64,000 nucleotides of DNA from Chelativorans sp. (GTDB taxonomy: Bacteria > Pseudomonadota > Alphaproteobacteria > Rhizobiales > Rhizobiaceae), in assembly GCF_031180965.1 (NCBI RefSeq), contig NZ_JAPSLH010000001.1, positions 124,001 through 188,000 of the forward strand. Reading direction: 5' to 3'. The notes under the pieces are model-generated. The model was not told the origin of the DNA. It ran no database searches and worked only from the letters and a program-made list of their open reading frames with translations. Of this stretch, positions 28,527 to 36,676 are shown in pieces. The position numbers and the translations under genes were made by a program. Within the stretch, counting starts at the first letter, position 1. Every line of letters starts with the position of its first letter.

Positions 28527-28823
28527 CCTCCAGGGTCGGTACCTGGAGGCATGATGAGGGCCCGCGACAGGCCGGCGGTGCCGGGGTGCTGGGTGACAGA
28601 CAGCGCTTCGGAAAAACGGATGCTGGGTGAGAGACAGCATCGCGGAAACCGCGGAGAAGCCGCTAGGGCTTCTCCTTCGGCCCGGCAAAGACCACCCCCT
28701 CCATTGGGTGCAGCCGGGACGGAAGAGAGACCCGAGTGACCGGCCAATGTCGGGACAGCGGCCGGCGGGGCGCGTGAGACGCGCCACGTAAACTAACAGA
28801 GAGGCACGGATCACGCGCCCCGC
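28527..28823. ncRNA. Candidate structured RNA of unknown class
   Basis: About 300 bp of back-to-back perfect or near-perfect stems: CCTCCAGG/CCTGGAGG (28527-28549); two 6-bp hairpins with nearly identical 9-nt loops, GGTGACAGA (28586-28606) and GGTGAGAGA (28620-28640); CGCGG-AAA-CCGCG (28641); a 9-bp stem at 28653-28675; nested stems at 28681-28718 and 28740-28765; GGCGCGT-GAG-ACGCGCC (28769-28785), which competes with a 13-bp repeat pairing 28765-28777 to 28811-28823. Sense strand undetermined. I do not see signatures of RNase P, tmRNA, 6S, SRP or a known riboswitch. Confidence 0.4.
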
Positions 28824-29006
28824 TTCCCACCTTCTTCAATGGCCAGACGGCGAAAGCCGGCCGTGGCGGCGATGACGCGCGCCTTCTTTCTTCCCACACG
28901 TGCACAGCCGCGGAGCGGCCTCAAACCCATCCCGGCCGGGCGGAGAGAGAGCTACGACGCCGGCGACCTCCGCAGAAGGAGCCACGATGTTGAAGCTGCA
29001 AACAGC

Positions 29007-30962
29007 CTATGCCCGCTTGTTCTGCCGGTTCTCCACCAGATCCTCGACCACCGCCGGATCTGCGAGCGTGGACGTGTCGCCCAGGGCTTTGAAATCGTCC
29101 TCGGCGATTTTGCGCAGGATGCGGCGCATGATCTTGCCGGAGCGCGTCTTAGGCAGGCCGGGGGCGAACTGGAGCTTGTCCGGCGTGGCGATCGGCCCGA
29201 TCTCCTTGCGCACATGCTCTACGAGCTCCTTCTTGAGCTCCTCGGATCCCTTTTCGCCGGCCATCAGCGTGACGTAGCAGTAGATGCCCTGCCCCTTGAT
29301 GTCGTGCGGATATCCCACCACCGCGGCCTCGGCCACTTTCGGGTGCGAGACCAGGGCCGATTCGACCTCGGCCGTGCCGAGCCGGTGTCCCGACACGTTC
29401 AGCACGTCGTCGACGCGGCCGGTGATCCAGTAATAGCCGTCTTCGTCCCTGCGGCAGCCGTCCCCGGTGAAATACTTGCCCTTATAGGTGGAAAAATAGG
29501 TCTGAACGAAGCGCTCGTGGTCGCCATAGACGGTGCGCATCTGCCCAGGCCAGGATTCGGTGATGCAGAGATTGCCGGCGCCCGGTCCCTCGATCGGCTT
29601 GCCGTCGCCGTCGACCAGCTGCGGCTGCACGCCGAAGAAGGGCAGCGTGGCGGACCCCGCTTTGAGGTCGATGGCGCCCGGCAGCGGCGTGATCATGATG
29701 CCGCCCGTCTCGGTCTGCCACCAGGTGTCGACGATGGGGCAGCGCTTCTCGCCCACCACATTATAGTACCATTCCCAGGCCTCGGGATTGATGGGCTCGC
29801 CGACCGAGCCCATCACGCGCAGGGACTTGCGCGAGGTCCTCGTCACGAAATCGTTGCCCGCGCCCATCAGCGCGCGGATGGCCGTCGGGGCCGTGTAGAA
29901 GATGTTGACCTGATGCTTGTCGACCACCTCCCAGAGGCGGGAGGCATCGGGATAGTTGGGCACCCCCTCGAACATGAGCGTGGTTGCGCCGTTGGCGAGC
30001 GGCCCGTAGACGATGTAGCTGTGGCCGGTCACCCAGCCCACATCGGCCGTGCACCAGTAGATGTCGCCGTCATGGTAGTCGAAGACATACTGGTGCGTCA
30101 TGGAGACATAGACGAGGTAGCCACCGGTCGTGTGCAGCACACCCTTGGGCTTGCCCGTGGAGCCCGAAGTGTAGAGGATGAAGAGCGGGTCCTCCGCCTT
30201 CATCGGCTCCGGCTTGCAGTCCGCCTTCGCGGTCCTGATCTCGTCGTGGTACCAGAGATCGCGGCCCTCCACCCAGTCGATCTTGCCGCCGGTGCGGCGC
30301 ACCACCAGCACGTGGCGTACCTTGGCGCCCGCCTTCTCGGCGATGGCGATCGCCTTGTCGGTGTTCTCCTTGAGCGGGATCGTCTTGCCGCCGCGCAGGC
30401 CCTGGTCGGCGGTGATGACGAAGTCCGACCTGCCGTCCTCGATGCGGCCGGCGAGCGAATCGGGCGAGAAGCCGCCGAAGACCACCGAATGGACGGCGCC
30501 GATGCGCGCGCAGGCGAGCATCGCATAGGCCGCTTCCGGGATCATCGGCATGTAGATGGTGACGCGGTCGCCCTTCCTGACGCCGCGCGCCTTCAGTACA
30601 TTGGCGAGCCGGCAGACGTGACCGTAAAGCTCACGATAGGTGATCTTCCGGTCCTCATAAGGGTTGTCGCCTTCCCAGATGATGGCCACCTGGTCGCCGC
30701 GCTTCTTCAGATGCCGGTCGATGCAGTTATGCGCGACATTGGTGACGCCGTCCTCGAACCACTTGATCGACACCTTGCCCTTGAAGGAGGCGTTCTTCAC
30801 CTTCGTATAGGGCTTGAACCAGTCGATGCGCTTGCCGTGCTTGCCCCAGAATTTTTCCGGATCCTTGATGCTGTCCCTGTACCATTTCCTGTAGGTGTCG
30901 GCATCGAGCAGCGCGTTCTTCTTCCACGCGGTCTTGACGCGGTGGACATGCACTTCGGACAT
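29007..30962 (-). CDS. acs: Acetyl-CoA synthetase
   Basis: AMP-forming enzyme activating acetate. 651 residues from the ATG at 30962, preceded by GGAGGAGAATA. Markers: FNVAYNCIDRH-type segment (here [15 protein letters not shown]), [12 protein letters not shown]-loop, [12 protein letters not shown], and the acetylation-site lysine in [14 protein letters not shown]. Diverges from usg over 282 bp. The longer frame back to 31073 has no ribosome site. Together with prpE and the pha genes it indicates active short-chain acyl-CoA metabolism. Confidence 0.97.
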   Translation of the reverse strand: MSEVHVHRVKTAWKKNALLDADTYRKWYRDSIKDPEKFWGKHGKRIDWFKPYTKVKNASFKGKVSIKWFEDGVTNVAHNCIDRHLKKRGDQVAIIWEGDNPYEDRKITYRELYGHVCRLANVLKARGVRKGDRVTIYMPMIPEAAYAMLACARIGAVHSVVFGGFSPDSLAGRIEDGRSDFVITADQGLRGGKTIPLKENTDKAIAIAEKAGAKVRHVLVVRRTGGKIDWVEGRDLWYHDEIRTAKADCKPEPMKAEDPLFILYTSGSTGKPKGVLHTTGGYLVYVSMTHQYVFDYHDGDIYWCTADVGWVTGHSYIVYGPLANGATTLMFEGVPNYPDASRLWEVVDKHQVNIFYTAPTAIRALMGAGNDFVTRTSRKSLRVMGSVGEPINPEAWEWYYNVVGEKRCPIVDTWWQTETGGIMITPLPGAIDLKAGSATLPFFGVQPQLVDGDGKPIEGPGAGNLCITESWPGQMRTVYGDHERFVQTYFSTYKGKYFTGDGCRRDEDGYYWITGRVDDVLNVSGHRLGTAEVESALVSHPKVAEAAVVGYPHDIKGQGIYCYVTLMAGEKGSEELKKELVEHVRKEIGPIATPDKLQFAPGLPKTRSGKIMRRILRKIAEDDFKALGDTSTLADPAVVEDLVENRQNKRA

Positions 30963-31113
30963 TATTCTCCTCCGGATGGATGTCGGCAGGCGCGATATTT
31001 CGGGCCCGTGGGCGGCCCTTTCGCGGTTGCGCGCATTATTACCATTCTGCCCGCAACGGCAATATCCGACCAATGGCGAGGCGTCCTCGCGCCTGCCACA
31101 CAGCCAGACGCTG

Positions 31114-31140
31114 TTAGCACTCGTTTAGGTTTGCTGCTAA
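31114..31140. promoter_or_regulatory. Inverted repeat between acs and usg
   Basis: TTAGCA at 31114-31119 and TGCTAA at 31135-31140 form a 6-bp inverted repeat spaced 15 bp apart, in the 282-bp divergent gap that must carry the promoters of acs and usg. A dimeric regulator is possible; no known consensus recognised. Confidence 0.25.
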
Positions 31141-31244
31141 GATGTTGGTTTCAAAGGAACTTCCGCGCTGCAGAAGCATTTTTTTACTGGACGGTCAACT
31201 TGTCACGGGACAAATTGAACCGGCAACGGCTTGAAAGGACTGCA

Positions 31245-31517
31245 ATGCAGAACACCCGCGAAACCGAAATGATGCTGAAGGGCTACGGCCTCACCACCGC
31301 ACAGTTTCTGTATCATCTTCCAGACCACCCGCATCTTCTGCAAAGCTTCATCTGGCAGCACTACGACATAGCCCCGAAATTCCCCGAACTGCGCAAATTC
31401 GTCGAGTTCTGGCGCGACACGCTCGACGGTCCGCTGCATTCGGTGACCTATACGCACCGCCAGCTCATCTCGCCGAGCGAATGGCGCAATGTGACGGGCG
31501 AGCTCGTGCTGCAATAG
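31245..31517 (+). CDS. usg: Usg family protein
   Basis: 90 residues beginning MQNTRETEMMLKGYGLTTAQ, with FLYHLPDHPHLLQSFIWQ and YTHRQLISPSEWR, which match the conserved alphaproteobacterial Usg protein. Usg was named for a gene near trpF; its function is unknown. GAAAGGA lies 7 bp before the ATG. Here it is a neighbour of acs. The open frame continues far upstream through acs on the opposite strand, but only this last segment has coding character. Confidence 0.9.
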   Translation: MQNTRETEMMLKGYGLTTAQFLYHLPDHPHLLQSFIWQHYDIAPKFPELRKFVEFWRDTLDGPLHSVTYTHRQLISPSEWRNVTGELVLQ

Positions 31518-31548
31518 GATTTTCACCGGCAGGCCGGCTGCTGCGGCG

Positions 31549-32451
31549 TCAGCGCGTCCGTTCGGCCACGAAGCGGGCGGCCTGGCGCAGCACCGCGGCC
31601 TTTTCGCCATAGGGCTCCAGCAGCTCCTCGGCCTGGGAGACCAGACCTTTCAGCTGCCGGCGCGCCCATGCCTCGCCATGCAAGGCGGCGAGGGTCGCCT
31701 TGCCTGCCGCCCTGTCCTTGCCCGTCGCCTTCCCCACCGTTTCCGGGGTGGCGGTCAGGTCGAGAAGATCGTCCGCCAGCTGGAAGGCAAGGCCGATCGC
31801 GGCCCCGAAGGAGGACAGGCGCTCGCGGTCCGGCGCGCTGGCTCCGCCGACAATGGCACCGGCCTCGCAGGCGAAGCGGATGAGAGCGCCGGTCTTCATG
31901 GCCTGTAGCTGGACGATGCCCGCCTCGTCCGGCGGCTCCTTTTCCGCGCGGAGGTCCAACGCCTGGCCGCCGACCATGCCGCCAAGACCGGCCGCGCGGG
32001 CCAGCCGCAGCACCAGCTCCGATCGCACCGGCGCAGGGAGCTCGGTCTCCCCGTCGGCGATGATGTCGAAGGCGTAGGTGAGCAGGGCATCGCCCGCCAG
32101 GATAGCCGTCGCCTCGTCGAAGGCGCGATGTACCGTCGGCTGGCCCCGGCGCAGGTCATCGTCGTCCATCGCCGGCAGATCGTCATGGATGAGCGAATAG
32201 CAGTGGACGCATTCGAGCGCCGCCGCCACGCGCATGGCGGCGGCTCCCGGCGCCTCGAACAGCGCCGCGCTCTCCAGGAGGAGAAACGGCCGCAGCCTCT
32301 TGCCGCCGTTGAGCACGCCGTGCCGCATGGCCGCAAGCAGATGCGCCGGGCGCAGGATTTCGCCTTCGCGAAACCGCTCGTCGAGGAGACGGCGCAGCAT
32401 ATCCTCCACCGCTCCCGCCGTCAGGGCGAGCAGCTCTTCGAAAGCAGGCAT
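31549..32451 (-). CDS. Polyprenyl (farnesyl/geranyl) diphosphate synthase
   Basis: Head-to-tail prenyltransferase supplying C15-C20 isoprenoid diphosphates for quinones and undecaprenyl phosphate. 300 residues from the ATG at 32451. First Asp-rich motif DDLPAMDDDDLRRGQPT, second QLADDLLD, with GKRLRPFLLLES upstream and GGMVGGQALDL. The insertion in the first motif (DDLPAMDDDD) is the bacterial IspA type. An ATG at 32502 gives a 17-residue extension. Confidence 0.92.
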   Translation of the reverse strand: MPAFEELLALTAGAVEDMLRRLLDERFREGEILRPAHLLAAMRHGVLNGGKRLRPFLLLESAALFEAPGAAAMRVAAALECVHCYSLIHDDLPAMDDDDLRRGQPTVHRAFDEATAILAGDALLTYAFDIIADGETELPAPVRSELVLRLARAAGLGGMVGGQALDLRAEKEPPDEAGIVQLQAMKTGALIRFACEAGAIVGGASAPDRERLSSFGAAIGLAFQLADDLLDLTATPETVGKATGKDRAAGKATLAALHGEAWARRQLKGLVSQAEELLEPYGEKAAVLRQAARFVAERTR

Positions 32452-32578
32452 GGTCGCTTCTTCCATGGGCGGAGCGATGGCGGCATTCGCGCCCAAGGTC
32501 AAGGACGCGTCTCCGGGTCTTTGCGGTTGCCAGCTGGACTGCCTGCCGGTATGCCGAAGGAGAATTTAGGAGAAGGGT

Positions 32579-33319
32579 GTGGAGGCACCGGCGGTGGAAT
32601 CGGAAGGGCGGCCCCGAAGGGCACGCACAGGGAAACGGTTCCGCCCGGCCGGACGCCTCCTGCGCGGGCTCATGCGCATCGCCGCGGTTGTCGTTCTCCT
32701 TCCGCTGGTTCTGACGCTTCTTTACATTCCCTCCTTCGTGCATCCCGTCTCCACCTTGATGCTGGGCGATCTGGCGACCCTGCGCGGGTATGAGCGCCGC
32801 TGGGTGCCCCTCGAGGCGATGGGGGACAATGTGGTGCATGCGGTGATGATGTCGGAGGACGGGCAGTTCTGCTCCCATCCAGGCATCGACTTCGGCGAGC
32901 TCAAGGCGGTCATCGATGAGGCGCTCTCCGGCGAGAGGACGCGCGGCGCATCCACCATCCCCATGCAGACGGTGAAGAACCTTTTCCTGTGGCCGGGCCG
33001 CTCCTTCATACGCAAGGCGCTGGAGGCGCCGCTCGCGGTGTATCTGGATATCGTGATGCCGAAGAGGCGCATCATGGAGATCTATCTCAACATCGCCGAA
33101 TGGGGCCCCGGCATCTACGGCGCCGAGGCCGCCGCACGGCACTATTTCGGGCAATCGGCGCGCGACCTGTCGCGCCGGCAGGCCGCGCTGCTTGCGGTCA
33201 CCTTGCCCAATCCCTATGAGCGCAATCCTGCCCGGCCCTCGGCGGGGCTCCGCCGCATCGCCTCGGTGATCGAGGCGCGCGCGCGGCGGGCCGGCGGCTA
33301 TGTCGGCTGTCTCGGGTGA
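32579..33319 (+). CDS. mtgA: Monofunctional peptidoglycan glycosyltransferase
   Basis: GT51 enzyme polymerising lipid II into glycan strands, without a transpeptidase domain. 246 residues from GTG at 32579 (AGGAGAAGG upstream). An Arg-rich cytosolic tail, one membrane segment ([17 protein letters not shown]), then motifs [14 protein letters not shown] (catalytic Glu), [16 protein letters not shown], and [15 protein letters not shown] with [14 protein letters not shown]. Followed by a small unknown gene and rpmF, the rhizobial order. Confidence 0.95.
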   Translation: MEAPAVESEGRPRRARTGKRFRPAGRLLRGLMRIAAVVVLLPLVLTLLYIPSFVHPVSTLMLGDLATLRGYERRWVPLEAMGDNVVHAVMMSEDGQFCSHPGIDFGELKAVIDEALSGERTRGASTIPMQTVKNLFLWPGRSFIRKALEAPLAVYLDIVMPKRRIMEIYLNIAEWGPGIYGAEAAARHYFGQSARDLSRRQAALLAVTLPNPYERNPARPSAGLRRIASVIEARARRAGGYVGCLG

Positions 33320-33335
33320 GCGCAGGGGTCACTCA

Positions 33336-33740
33336 ATGGTGAAGCGCGGCGCCTCCATCGGGTTCTTCGGGATTTTCGGCCGCTCGGAGGATATGCGCCT
33401 CCTTGACGAGGCGCTGAGGCAGGCAGGGCTCAACCCCGGCGCAGTGCCTGAGGGCGCGAAGCTTGCCGCGGTGACATTGATGAACAGGGACGTGCCCGAG
33501 CCGCCTGCCGAAGCCTATCCGCCCGTGGGCGAATTGATGGCCCTCTGCGCTCTTGGGGCCGGCGGGTTCGGCGAGGTGAACGGAGAGGCGCGTCTTACGG
33601 CTGCGCTGGCGCGTATGGAGGCGGCGCTCGAGGCGGGCGGCGGGCAGGATGCCGAGCTCATCCTTTTGATGCTGCATGCCAAGCTGATGGACCCGGAGCT
33701 GGTCGACCGCTACGACATCCGCGCCGAAGGGGCGGATTGA
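33336..33740 (+). CDS. Conserved hypothetical protein between mtgA and rpmF
   Basis: 134 residues from the ATG at 33336. It starts MVKRGASIGFFGIFGRSEDM, then is mostly helical and acidic (LLDEALRQAGLNPGAVPEG, LTAALARMEAALEAGGG). No family recognised beyond being a neighbour of mtgA in related genomes. The first part overlaps nothing; mtgA ends 16 bp before. Codon pattern is consistent with coding. Confidence 0.65.
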   Translation: MVKRGASIGFFGIFGRSEDMRLLDEALRQAGLNPGAVPEGAKLAAVTLMNRDVPEPPAEAYPPVGELMALCALGAGGFGEVNGEARLTAALARMEAALEAGGGQDAELILLMLHAKLMDPELVDRYDIRAEGAD

Positions 33741-33884
33741 CGGCGCTGATCGGCGCGAAAAATCGCCGCGCCCCACTGGCCAAGCATGACTTTCCCGTGT
33801 ATAGGCGGGCCCGAATTGCGAGATCAGAGGCGGTTGCGGGCTGTTTGCAAAACCGCGCGCCCTCGACCGACACCGGAGAGTAAG

Positions 33885-34067
33885 ATGGCTGTTCCTAAAA
33901 GAAAAACCTCGCCGTCGAAGCGCGGCATGCGCCGCTCGGCTGACGCGCTGAAGGCACCCACCTATGTGGAAGACAAGAATTCCGGCGAGCTGCGCCGCCC
34001 GCACCACATCGACCTGAAGACGGGCATGTATCGCGGCCGCCAGGTGCTCGAGCCCAAGGAATCCTGA
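33885..34067 (+). CDS. rpmF: 50S ribosomal protein L32
   Basis: 60 residues beginning [20 protein letters not shown] with CPxCG replaced by the Cys-less form ([16 protein letters not shown]), typical of alphaproteobacteria. CCGGAGAG precedes the ATG. A strong terminator follows 26 bp after the stop. Confidence 0.98.
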   Translation: MAVPKRKTSPSKRGMRRSADALKAPTYVEDKNSGELRRPHHIDLKTGMYRGRQVLEPKES

Positions 34068-34093
34068 ACTTCTAGTTCTCAGGCAACGCGATG

Positions 34094-34121
34094 AAAAGAC
34101 CGGCCTTTGGGCCGGTCTTTT
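34094..34121. terminator. Bidirectional terminator between rpmF and the cyclic-nucleotide-binding gene
   Basis: AAAAGACCGGCC-TTTG-GGCCGGTCTTTT is a symmetric 12-bp hairpin with T runs in both directions, located between two convergent genes. Confidence 0.92.
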
Positions 34122-34136
34122 CTGTTTGGGCGGGCC

Positions 34137-34592
34137 TCATTTGGCAAGCTTCGCCGCGACGGCGGTGATGCGGGCGAGCAGGGCCTGCAGATCGGCAGCG
34201 ATGCGGTTGCGCAGATTGATCGCCGTTTCCGGGAATTCCTCCAGGATGCGGCGGAACATCGAGCGGCTCAGCCGGATCACCGTAACATCCGTCTGCGCGA
34301 CGGCGCTTGTGAGCCGCTCCGTATCCGCGATCAGCGCCAGTTCGCCGAGAATGGCGCCTGGGCCATGGACGGAGATAAGCTCGCGGCCCTCCTTCCCCTG
34401 GTGAAACAGAGCGACCTCGCCCGAGGCCACCACGAAGGCGCAGTCCGCCGGCGCCCCTTCCGAGTAAAGCTTCCGCCCCGCGCTGAGCGAGATGGTCTCG
34501 GCTCCGAAGGCCAGGAGGCGTAACTGCTCGCGCGTGAAGCCCTCGAAGAGTCTCACGCCGGACAAAACGCGTATGTCATCGTCCAGCGCCAT
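34137..34592 (-). CDS. Cyclic nucleotide-binding domain protein
   Basis: 151 residues, a single CRP-like cNMP domain: VRLFEGFTREQLRLLAF, the phosphate-binding cassette GAILGELALIADTERLTSAVA (Glu and Arg positions present), then a C-terminal helix. There is no helix-turn-helix, so it is not a DNA-binding CRP; it may be a stand-alone sensor. It lies 55 bp downstream of an OmpR-type regulator on the same strand. Confidence 0.87.
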   Translation of the reverse strand: MALDDDIRVLSGVRLFEGFTREQLRLLAFGAETISLSAGRKLYSEGAPADCAFVVASGEVALFHQGKEGRELISVHGPGAILGELALIADTERLTSAVAQTDVTVIRLSRSMFRRILEEFPETAINLRNRIAADLQALLARITAVAAKLAK

Positions 34593-34647
34593 GGCGGTCT
34601 CGTCCCCGGGGTCGACCCCGTTATTGTTATGCTCCCGCCCGGCCGCC

Positions 34648-35331
34648 TCAAGGAACGAGCTTGTACCCGCCGCTTTCTGTCACAAGAATTTCGGCTTTGG
34701 AAGGATCGCGCTCGATCTTTTGCCTGAGGCGATAGACATGCGTCTCCAGCGTGTGCGTGGTCACGCCGGAATTGTAGCCCCACACTTCCTCCAGCAGCAC
34801 GTCGCGCGTCACCACCTTCTGCTCGGCCCGGTAGAGATATTTGATGATCGCCGCCTCCTTCTCCGTCAGGCGGATCTTGCTGCCGCGCGGGTCTGTCAGG
34901 AGTTTCTGGCTCGGGAGGAAGGTGTAGGGGCCGACGGTAAACTTCGCATCCTCACTCTGCTCGTGCTGGCGCAGCTGGGCGCGGATGCGCGCCAGAAGCA
35001 CGGCGAAGCGGAACGGCTTGGTTACATAGTCGTTGGCGCCTGCTTCCAGGCCGAGGATGGTATCGGAATCGGTGTCCTGGGCTGTGAGCATGATGATGGG
35101 CGCGCGATACCCGCCCTTGCGCAACAGCTTCACAGCCTCGCGTCCGTCCATGTCGGGAAGGCCGACATCCATGATGGTGAGATCCACGGTCGAGCTGCGG
35201 GCGGCCTGGATGCCCTTGGTCGCCGTGGCCTCGTGAAGGAGGTCGAACTCGTCATAAAGCGCCAGCTGCTCGACCAAAGTGGCGCGCAGGTCGTCGTCGT
35301 CATCGACAATCAGGATGGTGCGCGGCGTCAT
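34648..35331 (-). CDS. OmpR-family response regulator
   Basis: 227 residues. Receiver domain 1-120 with acidic pocket DDDDD, phosphoacceptor Asp in TIMDVGLPDMDGRE and conserved Lys in YVTKPFR; then a winged-helix effector (LTEKEAAIIKYLYRAEQKVV, TTHTLETHVYRLRQKIE, GGYKLVP). No kinase gene adjacent. Similar orphan regulators in this order include CenR-type envelope regulators, but identity cannot be fixed from sequence alone. Confidence 0.9.
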   Translation of the reverse strand: MTPRTILIVDDDDDLRATLVEQLALYDEFDLLHEATATKGIQAARSSTVDLTIMDVGLPDMDGREAVKLLRKGGYRAPIIMLTAQDTDSDTILGLEAGANDYVTKPFRFAVLLARIRAQLRQHEQSEDAKFTVGPYTFLPSQKLLTDPRGSKIRLTEKEAAIIKYLYRAEQKVVTRDVLLEEVWGYNSGVTTHTLETHVYRLRQKIERDPSKAEILVTESGGYKLVP

Positions 35332-35403
35332 GTCAATCTATCCGTCCAGCTTCAACATACACGGGCAGCCCGCTTGGCAGAATGTCCCACTTTGCGCAAT
35401 AAG

Positions 35404-36024
35404 ATGAAGATGAAACCCTCCCGCGATTCCCTTCCAGACAGTGCGAGTATAGCCCGGAAAAGGCGGCAAAGCATTCTTCCGGAAAAATTGGGCCGAAAAG
35501 GACACGCCATTTCTGTCCGGCGGCGCCCCAACAGCCCGTCGCAGGGCATACTGGCGGTTGGCTCCTGCACCTTCCGGTGCGCATTGGGGCGCTCGGGCAT
35601 TTCGGCGTTCAAGCGCGAAGGCGACGGGGCCACGCCCCTCGCCTCAATGCGGCCGATCAGAATTCTCTTCAGGCGCGACCGGCGCCCCTCCGGCATCGGC
35701 CCAGCGCGCCTTCCCGCCGCCGTCATCCGGCAGGATTTCGGCTGGTGCGACGCACCCCAAAGCCCCAGCTACAACCGCCTCGTACGCCTGCCTTTCGCGG
35801 CAAGCCATGAGAAGATGCTGCGCGATGACCGGCTCTACGACGTCTGCGTGGTGCTGGATTGGAATTTCCTGCCGCGCAAGCGCGGCGGCGGCAGCGCCAT
35901 CTTCCTGCATGTAGCCCGCCCCGGATTTGAGCCGACGGAAGGTTGCATAGCCGTGGCGCCGGGGACCATGGCGCGGCTCCTGCCTCTTCTGTCCCGCCAA
36001 ACGCGCATCATCGTCAGGCGGTGA
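35404..36024 (+). CDS. L,D-transpeptidase (YkuD) fold protein
   Basis: The C-terminal ~170 residues match the short alphaproteobacterial YkuD family: ILAVGSCTFRCALGRSGI, KREGDGATPLASM, DFGWCDAPQSPSYN, AIFLHVARPGF and the active-site TEGCIAVAP (HxxxG...S/TxGC). No signal peptide is evident. Start uncertain: ATG 35404 gives 206 residues but the first ~28 look non-coding; TTG 35488 would give 178. Family members are linked to peptidoglycan cross-linking. It ends one base before the convergent AhpD-like gene. Confidence 0.78.
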   Translation: MKMKPSRDSLPDSASIARKRRQSILPEKLGRKGHAISVRRRPNSPSQGILAVGSCTFRCALGRSGISAFKREGDGATPLASMRPIRILFRRDRRPSGIGPARLPAAVIRQDFGWCDAPQSPSYNRLVRLPFAASHEKMLRDDRLYDVCVVLDWNFLPRKRGGGSAIFLHVARPGFEPTEGCIAVAPGTMARLLPLLSRQTRIIVRR

Positions 36025-36590
36025 TCACCGGGCCATGGCGTGGTATTCGTCATTGGGGCGCATATCCACGGCGGAAGCCACGCGGTTCGACATGTTGAAG
36101 AAGGCGCGACGGAGGCGATGTCCCAGATATCGCGGTCGGAAAATCCGGCTTTGCGCAGCGCCTCCCTGTCCGCCTCCTCGATCTTCGCAGGCGCCTCGGT
36201 CAGCTTGGCGGCGAAATCCAGCATGGCTTGGTGTCTCGGCGAGAGGGGGGCCGCGCGGTAGTTCATCACCATCATCTCGCCCAGGGCCGGGTCGCCCGAA
36301 AGCTGGCGCACAGCCGCGCCGTGGGCCGTGAGGCAATAATAGCAGTGGTTGATGCTGGAGACGGCGACGGCGATCATCTCGCGTTCAAGCTTCGTCAATC
36401 CGGAATCGCCCAGCATCAGGTCGTTGTACATTTCCGAGAAGGCGCGCAGCTTCCTTTCCTCGAACGCATAGGCGAGAAGCACGTTGGGAACGAGGCCGAG
36501 CTTTTCCCGGCACTTTGCGAAATAGGCCTCCGTTTCCGGGGTGAGGGGTTCGGCTGGAGGAATATCGAGGGCGGTGATACGGCTTGTCAT
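36025..36590 (-). pseudogene. AhpD-like/carboxymuconolactone decarboxylase family protein with a frameshift
   Basis: From ATG 36590 (GGAAAGGTG upstream) the frame encodes a peroxidase-related AhpD-fold protein: LTPETEAYFAKCREKLGLVPNVLLAYA (read in blocks), the redox motif CYYCLTAHG, and SDRDIWDIASV. At about 36103-36107 the frame shifts: the normal end AFFNMSNRVASAVDMRPNDE and YHAMAR continues in the -1 frame to a TGA at 36025-36027. GTCGCGCCTTC would be GTCGC(G)GCCTTC, so one G or C appears lost. Unshifted reading runs on into the convergent gene. True frameshift or sequencing error. Confidence 0.85.
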
Positions 36591-36676
36591 GATTGTTACA
36601 CCTTTCCGGGGGAAGAGCGGAGCCGCCTTCGGCGGAGATACACAATGACCAGAGCGCATTTGGTGGGAGGGGACCG

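Noticed and set aside
28311-28739. 142-codon plus-strand frame across the hairpin region
   Set aside because: Composition is Pro/Arg/Ser-rich with no domain, and the region is dominated by palindromes; a non-coding RNA fits better.
28527-28823. RNase P, tmRNA, 6S or SRP RNA
   Set aside because: Signature segments such as GAGGAAAGTCC, the tmRNA T-loop and tag frame, or the SRP loop motif are not seen on either strand.
28839-31244. A frame of about 800 codons on the plus strand running opposite acs and continuing into usg
   Set aside because: It is antisense to a well-conserved acs and shows no protein family features until the true Usg segment; it is an open reverse frame caused by high GC and codon bias.
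34492-35403. Upstream part of the frame that ends in the L,D-transpeptidase gene
   Set aside because: It runs antisense to the response regulator and the cyclic-nucleotide-binding gene; no domain is seen there.
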